From positions 1 to 5,159 of the forward strand of contig QMNP01000144.1 in NCBI GenBank assembly GCA_003647825.1: DNA of 5,159 bases. Reading direction: 5' to 3'. The DNA comes from Candidatus Cloacimonadota bacterium. Its GTDB lineage: Bacteria > Cloacimonadota > Cloacimonadia > Cloacimonadales > TCS61. The translations under genes and the position numbers were made by a program. Numbering within the stretch: the stretch's first letter is position 1; the number at the start of each line of letters is the position of its first letter. This document shows, piece after piece, positions 1-5,159 of the stretch. The notes beneath the pieces were generated by a model. It did no database searches. It was given only the letters and a program-made list of their open reading frames with translations, and had not been told where the DNA came from.

Positions 1-200
1 ATGCCATCTATTCCTGGTAATCTAAGATCCAGCAGCACTAATTGAGGTTTTACCCGTTCAAATATTTTGAGAGCCGATTTTTCTTCATATGCCTGGTGAA
101 TTAAAAATCCTTCGTCAGCTAATATTGTTGTTAATAACAACTGCATATCTTCATTGTCTTCAACTATTAATATAGCATTCTTGCAGCATGCTGAATCCAT
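1..200 (-). CDS. Response regulator, N-terminal receiver domain (partial, cut by left window edge)
   Basis: Only the first 66 codons are visible. They begin MDSACCKNAILIVEDNEDM and run to LVLLDLRLPGIDG, the first half of a CheY-like receiver domain. The acidic pocket residues are E14 and D15 and the expected phospho-acceptor is D58; the conserved Thr and Lys lie beyond the edge. About 26 of 57 aligned positions match the receiver of the NtrC-family regulator at 470-1849, so the two are probably paralogues, and this protein may likewise continue into an AAA+ domain. That cannot be seen: a single-domain regulator or another output domain is equally possible. The start is well fixed, because an in-frame TAA lies at 222-224 and this ATG is the first start codon after it. 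The Shine-Dalgarno match is weak (GGTG, 5 bases from ATG). A sigma-54-type promoter lies directly upstream with a predicted leader of about 25 bases, so expression probably depends on an enhancer-binding activator. Confidence 0.9.
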   Translation of the reverse strand, partial: MDSACCKNAILIVEDNEDMQLLLTTILADEGFLIHQAYEEKSALKIFERVKPQLVLLDLRLPGIDG

Positions 201-235
201 AAATACACCATATCCAAATTTTTAATAATAATAAT

Positions 236-251
236 TGCAAGTTATGTGCCA
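236..251 (-). promoter_or_regulatory. Sigma-54 (RpoN) -24/-12 promoter for the partial response regulator
   Basis: On the minus strand the sequence reads TGGCAC-ATAAC-TTGCA. This matches the RpoN consensus TGGCAC-N5-TTGC(A/T), with the invariant GG (-25/-24, positions 250-249) and GC (-13/-12, positions 238-237) at the required spacing. The predicted transcription start is near 225, giving a leader of about 25 bases to the ATG at 200. The neighbouring gene encodes a sigma-54 activator, and paired palindromes lie upstream, both of which support the call. The start site itself is inferred from the consensus geometry. Confidence 0.85.
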
Positions 252-391
252 TAGGTTTATTGAGTAATTCATTATGACTATGTTATTATGGTATCTGCTA
301 AAAAAATAAGTATGTTAGGTGATATAATTTTAAAACAATTTTACTGATTTCTATCCATAATTTGATTTATTACTGTTTTGGAAAAACCAAG

Positions 392-409
392 TGGGTCAAA
401 ATTGACTCA
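392..409. promoter_or_regulatory. Palindromic activator site, promoter-proximal copy (putative upstream activating sequence)
   Basis: The site reads TGGGTCA-AAAT-TGACTCA, an inverted repeat of two 7-base arms around a 4-base spacer, with one arm position departing from perfect symmetry (G for A). Its centre lies about 175 bases upstream of the predicted sigma-54 start, inside the usual range for enhancer sites bound by NtrC-family dimers. It shares arm sequence and spacer length with the site at 426-443. The most likely binder is the Fis-type helix-turn-helix of the adjacent regulator (470-1849) or of the downstream regulator itself; this is inference. Confidence 0.7.
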
Positions 410-425
410 AAAATAATTCTTTTTT

Positions 426-443
426 TGAGTCAAATCTGACTCA
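426..443. promoter_or_regulatory. Palindromic activator site, promoter-distal copy (putative upstream activating sequence)
   Basis: The site reads TGAGTCA-AATC-TGACTCA, with perfectly complementary 7-base arms around a 4-base spacer. Its centre is 34 bp from that of the other site, close to three helical turns, and about 209 bases upstream of the predicted sigma-54 start. It begins 26 bases past the stop codon of the sigma-54 activator gene. Two same-design sites in tandem upstream of a -24/-12 promoter are the classic arrangement for cooperative binding by an enhancer-binding protein. An intrinsic terminator for the upstream gene was considered, but in that direction the hairpin is followed by A residues, not a U tract. 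Confidence 0.75.
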
Positions 444-469
444 CATTTTGAATTAGTAACACTTAATAA

Positions 470-1849
470 TCAATCCAGTGTATTGGGCACAAATAAATTT
501 AAGCTCTTCATTTTACGATATAGTGTTTTTCTGTTCATACTTAAACTTTCTGCAGCTTTGGTTTTATTTCCATTTGCTTTTTCCAGTGCAGAGATAATCA
601 GTTCTTTTTCAAATTTACTTATAATTTCGTCATAAGAAGAGCCTTCATCTATGTTATTCAATAAACTTCCAGCGTCAGTTTTATCACTAATAACAAATGA
701 GAGATCTTCTGGTTCGATGAAATTGCCTTCTGCCATTAAGGTTGCTCTTTTTACAACATGTTTTAATTCTCTTACATTTCCAGGCCAGGAATAAGAAGTC
801 ATCATCTTTTTTGCTCCATCCGAAAAGTCCTTGATTCTTTTTCCCAGTTCCTTATTAGCATCCTGCAGGAATTCGAAAGCAAGAATTGGAATATCTTCAA
901 TCCGTTCAGAAACCAGAGGTAATTCAATCTGAAACTCATTGAGTCTATGATACAGGTCTTCCCTGAAATTACCATTTTGAATTTCTTCTTTAAAATCGAG
1001 ATTTGTGGTTGCAATTAACCGTACATCCACAGCAATTTTTCGTTTTCCGCCAACATGAGTTACAATCTTTTCTTCAATTGCTCTTAATAGTTTCGCTTGA
1101 CCATCAAATGGTAAATTCGTGATTTCATCTAACAGTAATGTACCACCATTAGCTTCCTCAAATTTTCCTTCTTTTGTATTATTTGCACCTGTAAACGCAC
1201 CCTTTTCATAACCAAATAATTCACTCTCAATCAATGTAGCAGGAATAGCCCCGCAGTCTAGAGCAACAAATGGTTTTTTCTTACGCTGGCTTTTTTCATG
1301 AATCAGATTGGCAAAAACTTCCTTGCCTGTACCACTCTTTCCCTGCAATATTACACTCATATTGGTTGGAGCAATTAAATCGACCTGTTTAATAACACGT
1401 TTAATTGCTACACTTTCTCCAAATTGTTTCTTGATAGCTTCTTTTTCTCCTAATTTAGATTTTAAAGTAGCAACTTCCTGGCTTAAATTTCTGGTCTTTA
1501 TCGCATTTCTGATCGTAATTAGTAATTCATCGTTATTAAAAGGTTTTGTAATATAATCATAGGCACCCAATTTCATTGCTTTTACTGCATCAGAAACTTC
1601 TGCAAAGGCAGTTATCATTATTACCAGCATATCGTTGTCTATGCCGCGAAATCGTTCTAATATTTCAATGCCATTCATCCCGGGTAATCTCATATCCAAC
1701 AAGACCAGATCCGGTATCTTCTTTTTTACTTCCTGAATTGCTCTTGCCCCATTACCCACTGAAATCACATGGTAACCTTCTTCTCTTAAAATACTTGAAA
1801 GCAGAAAATTCATATCTTTATTGTCTTCTACTACTAATATTGTACTCAT
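470..1849 (-). CDS. NtrC-family sigma-54-dependent response regulator (REC-AAA+-Fis HTH)
   Basis: This 459-residue transcriptional activator is complete and of normal length for the family. Residues 1-118 are a receiver domain with E8/D9, phospho-acceptor D52, switch T80 and K102. Residues about 145-380 are a sigma-54 AAA+ domain with the Walker A GKSGTGKE (170-177), an intact GAFTGA loop that contacts sigma-54 (217-222), Walker B LLLDE (238-242), probable arginine fingers R296 and R302, and sensor II WPGNVREL (355-362). Residues about 413-450 are a Fis-type helix-turn-helix ending KAAESLSMNRKTLYRKMKSL. Phosphorylation is expected to drive oligomerisation, ATP hydrolysis and open-complex formation by RpoN polymerase. 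The start follows the kinase stop by 4 bases, and its AAGGA site (1859-1863, spacing 9) partly overlaps the kinase stop region, so co-transcription and translational coupling are likely. The kinase at 1854-3290 is the probable partner. No specific gene name can be justified. Confidence 0.96.
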   Translation of the reverse strand: MSTILVVEDNKDMNFLLSSILREEGYHVISVGNGARAIQEVKKKIPDLVLLDMRLPGMNGIEILERFRGIDNDMLVIMITAFAEVSDAVKAMKLGAYDYITKPFNNDELLITIRNAIKTRNLSQEVATLKSKLGEKEAIKKQFGESVAIKRVIKQVDLIAPTNMSVILQGKSGTGKEVFANLIHEKSQRKKKPFVALDCGAIPATLIESELFGYEKGAFTGANNTKEGKFEEANGGTLLLDEITNLPFDGQAKLLRAIEEKIVTHVGGKRKIAVDVRLIATTNLDFKEEIQNGNFREDLYHRLNEFQIELPLVSERIEDIPILAFEFLQDANKELGKRIKDFSDGAKKMMTSYSWPGNVRELKHVVKRATLMAEGNFIEPEDLSFVISDKTDAGSLLNNIDEGSSYDEIISKFEKELIISALEKANGNKTKAAESLSMNRKTLYRKMKSLNLFVPNTLD

Positions 1850-1853
1850 CGTA

Positions 1854-3290
1854 TCAATTCCTTCCTTCTTTTACTGGTAGTTTTACATACACACAGGTTC
1901 CTTCACCAATTTCACTTGTTATATCAATTGTTCCGTTATGTGCGGAAATAATCTGGTAAACTAAAGATAAGCCCAGACCTGTGCCTTCAGATTTTGTGGT
2001 AAAAAAAGGATCGAAAATTTTAGCCAGGTTCTCATCAGATATTCCATCTCCATTGTCACAAAACGATATCATCACTTCATCAACGTTATAAGAACATTCG
2101 ATTATTATCTCTCCGCCTTTTGGCATTGCATCCACAGCGTTAATGAAAAAATTCACAAAAGCTTGCTGCATCCAATTTGCATCAATAAGAAGCTCAGGAA
2201 TATTGGAAGTGTAATTTTTGGTTATAACTACACCTCTCTGTTTACATCTAGCTTCAACTAAAGAAATCGCATTTTCCAACACATCCACAATGAAAATTGG
2301 TTCTAACTTGATATCACGGGGAGTTGCAAACTCAAGAAGTTCTTTGATTATCATATTGGCATTTTCAGAATTACGCTGAATGATTTCCAGGTATTGTTTT
2401 AAATTCACTGGAATATCGTATTTTCGGAGACAAAACTGAATTGAGGAGCTGATATTACCCAAAGGATTCCGTATCTCATGAGCAATACCGGCTGCTAATT
2501 GTCCCACCCCAGCTAATCGTTCAGTTCTTAAAACCTTTTTTTCCAATTTTTTTCTTTGAGAAATATCTCTTAATGAACAAACAATCTTCTCTTTATTATT
2601 TAGTTCATCTAAACTCAATCTACAAGAAACTGAACAAGGAATTACTTCATTATTCCCATTATTAATAGTAATTTCATAATCTTGCAGTTGTTTGTGTTGC
2701 ATAATTTTTTTAAGGAGTTGCTCCTTATCTCTCTTATTTTCAATAAGATCACCAATATTTCTATTTATTAAATTTTCCCTGACATGAGAGGTAAAACTTT
2801 GAATAGATGGACTAATTTCTAAAATCTTGCCATATAAATCTATTTCTAAATATACATCCTGAATATTATTAAAAATTAATTTATATTTTTCTTCACTAGC
2901 TTTAAGGGCAATCTCCATCTCGTATTTATAAAAAGCTAATTCCATGGATGCTTTAAGCTCTCTTTCATCAAAAGGTTTTACAATATAACCATACGGATCT
3001 ACGTGAAGAGATTTCTCAATAGTATCATCATCAGCATAGGCAGTGATAAAAATAAATGGTACTTTTAGAGTTTCATTGATCTCCTGAGCTGCCTGCATAC
3101 CATTCATGTTTTTTCCCAGCATTATGTCCATTAATACAAGATCCGGATCAATTTCTTTAGCTTCTTGTACTGCAGATTCGCCAGAGGTGATCATACCACA
3201 GACATCATATCCACATTTCTCTACCATCATCCTGATATCCTCGGCAATGATTACTTCATCTTCTACAATCAATATTCTTTTGGTACTCAT
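1854..3290 (-). CDS. Soluble sensor histidine kinase with N-terminal receiver domain (REC-PAS-HisKA-HATPase)
   Basis: The 478-residue protein has no signal peptide or membrane-spanning segment, so it should act in the cytoplasm. Residues 1-120 are a receiver domain with E10/D11, phospho-acceptor D55, T83 and K105. A charged helix (about 118-135) leads to a PAS domain (about 133-245), which is followed by a dimerisation/phosphoacceptor domain with H271 in IAHEIRNPLG. The ATPase domain shows the N box around N380/N384, DNGDGI (412-417), FDPFFTTK (426-433) and GTGLGLSL (436-443). All catalytic motifs are intact. The kinase should autophosphorylate H271 and pass phosphate to the response regulator encoded 4 bases downstream. 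Its own receiver, at the input end, suggests control by another kinase or a relay; the PAS domain may bind a small ligand or serve in dimerisation. The start has a strong AAGGAG site (3295-3300) with a short 4-base gap to ATG. No convincing promoter was found just upstream. Confidence 0.95.
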   Translation of the reverse strand: MSTKRILIVEDEVIIAEDIRMMVEKCGYDVCGMITSGESAVQEAKEIDPDLVLMDIMLGKNMNGMQAAQEINETLKVPFIFITAYADDDTIEKSLHVDPYGYIVKPFDERELKASMELAFYKYEMEIALKASEEKYKLIFNNIQDVYLEIDLYGKILEISPSIQSFTSHVRENLINRNIGDLIENKRDKEQLLKKIMQHKQLQDYEITINNGNNEVIPCSVSCRLSLDELNNKEKIVCSLRDISQRKKLEKKVLRTERLAGVGQLAAGIAHEIRNPLGNISSSIQFCLRKYDIPVNLKQYLEIIQRNSENANMIIKELLEFATPRDIKLEPIFIVDVLENAISLVEARCKQRGVVITKNYTSNIPELLIDANWMQQAFVNFFINAVDAMPKGGEIIIECSYNVDEVMISFCDNGDGISDENLAKIFDPFFTTKSEGTGLGLSLVYQIISAHNGTIDITSEIGEGTCVYVKLPVKEGRN

Positions 3291-3300
3291 TTAGCTCCTT

Positions 3301-3450
3301 TTTACTAAAATTTGTAAGTACTAATTTTTTGACCCTCTCTCTTTGCATATTGAAATTTGATTTTCATATTTTTTTTGACAAGATTTTTTTATATATCTTC
3401 CTATTTGTTCTATTATCTTTATCATAAGTAGAATGAATTAACATAAACAA
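3301..3450. other. AT-rich leader region upstream of the kinase operon
   Basis: This stretch is about 21% GC by hand count and contains no open reading frame of note. It should hold the promoter of the kinase-regulator operon. I found no -35/-10 pair with acceptable spacing: a TTGTCA (3376-3381, minus strand) has no TATAAT-like partner 16-18 bases on. I also found no sigma-54 element. Long A/T runs and a weak interrupted inverted repeat (3347-3369) are the only visible structure. A GGGTCA on the minus strand (3330-3335) resembles half of the palindromes at 392-443 but lacks its second arm. Confidence 0.5.
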
Positions 3451-3600
3451 CTCCCGGAAAAAAGGGAACATCGTAGAGCGAGCTGCCAGTTATCCGGAAG
3501 ATCGTTATACAAAGTAGTAAGGGCTTGCCGGAAGAGTCGGCATCCGGTTGCTACCGAAAACGATCTCCTTTAGGCAAGCCCTTACAGACAGCATAGCCAG
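3451..3600. other. GC-rich structured non-coding island (possible REP-like element or small RNA)
   Basis: By hand count this block is about 51% GC, against about 21% in the 150 bases to its left. It carries no sizeable reading frame on either strand. It contains a 69-base hairpin (3517-3585) and two related copies of CCGGAAGA (3494-3501 and 3528-3535, followed by TCG or GTCG). It also holds an 8-base segment (3499-3506, AGATCGTT) exactly complementary to part of the hairpin loop (3559-3566). Composition and structure together suggest a dispersed palindromic repeat, the remnant of a small mobile element, or a structured RNA. No promoter or transposase is visible, so the choice between these is open. 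Confidence 0.5.
3517..3585. repeat. Long inverted repeat with 13-bp perfect stem
   Basis: The arms GTAAGGGCTTGCC (3517-3529) and GGCAAGCCCTTAC (3573-3585) are exact reverse complements around a 43-base loop. Within the loop, GGAAGAGTCG (3530-3539) can pair imperfectly with CGATCTCC (3561-3568), and CGGT-TGCT-ACCG (3545-3556) forms a small apical hairpin, so the whole unit folds into one long stem. The tetranucleotide GTAG sits at the 5' foot (3514-3517), as in REP elements mobilised by RAYT (TnpA-REP) proteins, but the loop is longer than in typical REPs. It lacks a flanking U tract in either direction, so a simple intrinsic terminator is unlikely. Confidence 0.75.
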
Positions 3601-3629
3601 ATCAAGAAAAAATCCAGCATGCTATTATT

Positions 3630-3648
3630 AACGACGTAAAACGTCGTT
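3630..3648. repeat. Short perfect hairpin just after the secreted-protein stop codon
   Basis: AACGACGT (3630-3637) and ACGTCGTT (3641-3648) are perfect reverse complements separated by three A residues. The hairpin begins 8 bases past the TAA of the minus-strand gene ending at 3657, so it could terminate transcription or protect the mRNA 3' end. On the minus strand it is followed by AATAATAGC, not a U run, with a run of six T only some 15-20 bases further on. A Rho-independent terminator is therefore not well supported. It may instead be a dispersed palindromic repeat. Confidence 0.6.
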
Positions 3649-3656
3649 GTACTACA

Positions 3657-5159
3657 TTATTTCATCATTATCATTTTTTTAGTAGAAGTGTATTTGCCAG
3701 CTTTCATTTTATAGAAATAAACTCCACTGGATACATTCTTACCACTTCCATCTTCACCATTCCAATGCACCGTGTGATATTTAGCTTCAAGTTCACTATT
3801 TACAAGTGTACGCACTTTTTCGCCACGGATATTATAAACTTCCAGGGTTACTAAGGCTGGCTCATTCAAACCAAACTTAATTGTTGTAGTTGGATTGAAC
3901 GGATTCGGGAAATTACCTTCCAGTTCGGTTACCAATGGAATAAGCTCTCCACCTGCACCGGTTATGGTGATCTCTGCATCATTGGAATATTCACTTTCCC
4001 AACCACCATCGTACAAGGTTGTGATATTGTAGATATAAGTTGCTCCCGCTGTTGTTGCTAAATCTATGAAGAATGTACTCGATACCTCTTCGGAATAGAG
4101 TACTCCATCTCGATATACATTATACGAATCTATATCTCTAGCTTCTGCAGGTGAACTCCAGGTTACAAATACATTAGTCCCCTGCATGGAAGCGGCTGCA
4201 TTTAATGGAGCAGGAAGTAAAACTGTAGCGCTTACTGCCGGAGCAGGATCAGAATCACCTTCGTCGTAAACTGCTACGATCTCATATTCATAAACGCCGG
4301 CATCAAGGGCTACATCGAGATATGTAACTGTAAGCGGATCTAAACTATCGTAGATCACTGAACCATTACGATATATTTTGTATCCCAGTAAAGAACGAGA
4401 TGTGTTTTCCTGGGGTTCTTGAATATAAGCTTCATTTACGGCACTGAGGTTTGGAATAGACAATTTGCCTTGTCGCTGATTATGAGTTACGTGTTTTGCT
4501 GCTTTAGATGAAACAAACCCGTTTCTATTACCATAAACAGTTGTAACGCCATCTTCATTGGTTGTAGTTCCATAGATCACAAAACTCAGATTGATATCTG
4601 GTTCAGCAGGCCATACTGCGGATGCAATTGACCAGGTGGTGAAACCTGTTTCAAAACCATCTCCAGGATTCTGCCAATAGAATTCACTTTCTATTGCCGG
4701 TGCCATTTGACGAGTCCAATACCACTGTCCGCCTGTACCATAGTCCATACGTCCCTGAACTGATAACCAGTAAGTACCTTCCGTAAATTCTGTATCTGGT
4801 ATTGTACAGAACAGATTACCTGTTTCATCCGGATTGGCTGCTACATCAAGGAATTCATGCAATAGATCTCCAGGTGTTCCGCCATTATCGGCATAGAAAC
4901 GAACATTAGCCAGATCACATGGTCCACCGCCATCGGAATAGAAACTTAAGATATCTATCTCGAAAACTGACCAGGTCTCGCCAGCAGGAACGATAAAGTC
5001 ATCAGCACCCATGGCATCATATTGATTATAACTTGTTTCAAAATCCTGTGCACTGATTCCTGCTGTGGAAGGATTATCCATCTGGTTCCAGAGAGCTACA
5101 GGTGCTCCCCCTGGTGGTTCCCAACTTACAAATACATCATTGTAATCCTGTAAAACTGC
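3657..5159 (-). CDS. Secreted multidomain fibronectin-III-like protein with C-terminal sorting domain (5' end beyond right edge)
   Basis: The frame is open to the window edge, giving 500 visible residues. The Met at 5081 is internal: the 26 codons before it stay in frame and encode NDVFVSWEPPGG, a typical fibronectin-III strand. Residues about 19-200 form a beta-sandwich-like domain (ADDFIVPAGETW, VRFYADNGGTPGDLL, LSFVIYGT) with two cysteines (81 and 118) that could form a disulphide. Residues about 257-316 (LLGYKIYRNG ... YEYEIVAVYDEG) and 317-400 (NVFVTWSSP ... SYNVYRDG) are fibronectin-III-like. Residues 413-500 are the C-terminal domain NFPNPFNPTTTIKF ... VYNIRGEKVRTLV ... SSGVYFYKM ... 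TKKMIMMK, the type A secretion-sorting / FlgD-like Ig family. The protein is probably exported and surface-attached or released; the N-terminal signal and any enzyme domain lie outside the window. A protease, adhesin or glycan-binding role cannot be decided here. Its link to the signalling genes is positional only. Confidence 0.92.
   Translation of the reverse strand, partial: AVLQDYNDVFVSWEPPGGAPVALWNQMDNPSTAGISAQDFETSYNQYDAMGADDFIVPAGETWSVFEIDILSFYSDGGGPCDLANVRFYADNGGTPGDLLHEFLDVAANPDETGNLFCTIPDTEFTEGTYWLSVQGRMDYGTGGQWYWTRQMAPAIESEFYWQNPGDGFETGFTTWSIASAVWPAEPDINLSFVIYGTTTNEDGVTTVYGNRNGFVSSKAAKHVTHNQRQGKLSIPNLSAVNEAYIQEPQENTSRSLLGYKIYRNGSVIYDSLDPLTVTYLDVALDAGVYEYEIVAVYDEGDSDPAPAVSATVLLPAPLNAAASMQGTNVFVTWSSPAEARDIDSYNVYRDGVLYSEEVSSTFFIDLATTAGATYIYNITTLYDGGWESEYSNDAEITITGAGGELIPLVTELEGNFPNPFNPTTTIKFGLNEPALVTLEVYNIRGEKVRTLVNSELEAKYHTVHWNGEDGSGKNVSSGVYFYKMKAGKYTSTKKMIMMK

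Noticed and set aside
261..281. Third copy of the TGAGTCA palindrome (TGAGTAA ... TGACTAT)
   Set aside because: Arms are degenerate and separated by 7 bases, not 4, and they would lie next to the promoter core.
426..443. Intrinsic terminator for the regulator gene
   Set aside because: In the minus-strand direction the hairpin is followed by AAAAAAA, not U residues. Two copies of the same design upstream of a sigma-54 promoter fit protein-binding sites better.
1308..1959. Plus-strand reading frames of 82 and 127 codons opposite the regulator and kinase genes
   Set aside because: They lie antisense to well-supported genes with intact catalytic motifs, show no recognisable domains, and the longer one spans two genes.
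3330..3335. Autoregulatory half-site (GGGTCA on minus strand) upstream of the kinase gene
   Set aside because: Only one arm is present; the position expected for the partner arm reads AT-rich sequence with no match.
3347..3369. Inverted repeat ATAT-T-GAAA / TTTC-ATAT upstream of the kinase
   Set aside because: Short, interrupted and made almost only of A/T in a 21% GC stretch, so expected by chance.
3353..3381. Sigma-70-type promoter with TTGTCA as -35 element
   Set aside because: At 16-18 bases spacing the -10 positions read CAAATT, AAATTT or AATTTC, none close to TATAAT.
3657..5081. A complete 474-residue gene starting at the Met at 5081
   Set aside because: The reading frame stays open for 26 more codons to the window edge, encodes fibronectin-like sequence, and the Met has no signal peptide after it. 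It is internal to a longer gene.

Overview
The window is an AT-rich bacterial segment in which every recognisable gene reads on the minus strand. The best guess for the source is the Fibrobacterota-Chlorobi-Bacteroidota (FCB) superphylum, most likely a Cloacimonadota-like organism. This rests on a secreted multidomain protein ending in an 'NFPNPFNPTTTIKF ... SSGVYFYKM ... TKKM' C-terminal domain (type A sorting / FlgD-like Ig fold), together with low GC and good AAGGA-type ribosome sites. The assignment is an inference from protein style, not a marker-gene result.

Layout in transcription order (right to left). (1) 5159-3657: the 3' part of a large secreted protein, open through the right edge, with fibronectin-III-like modules, an apparently inserted beta-sandwich domain and the C-terminal sorting domain. 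(2) 3656-3291: a 366-base gene-free stretch. It holds a short perfect hairpin just after the stop codon (3630-3648), a GC-rich structured island (about 3451-3600, about 51% GC by hand count) with a 13-bp perfect stem, and a very AT-rich leader (3301-3450, about 21% GC). (3) 3290-1854: a soluble histidine kinase with its own N-terminal receiver domain (REC-PAS-HisKA-HATPase). (4) 1849-470: an NtrC-family sigma-54-dependent response regulator, separated from the kinase gene by only 4 bases. (5) 469-201: a regulatory intergenic region with two 18-bp palindromes of the form TGAGTCA-N4-TGACTCA and, about 140-190 bp downstream, a near-consensus sigma-54 promoter. (6) 200-1: the start of a second response-regulator gene, cut by the left edge.

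How the parts may work together: the kinase and regulator form a two-gene two-component operon without a membrane sensor, so the input is probably cytoplasmic or arrives as phosphoryl transfer to the kinase's receiver. The regulator carries every residue needed to activate sigma-54 RNA polymerase. The paired palindromes followed by a -24/-12 promoter have the geometry expected for its enhancer sites, which suggests that the operon switches on the neighbouring response-regulator gene in a regulatory cascade. That link is inferred; binding specificity cannot be read from sequence alone. I see no clearly new biological system here. The regulatory intergenic region and the structured GC-rich island are the two places that best repay a second look.
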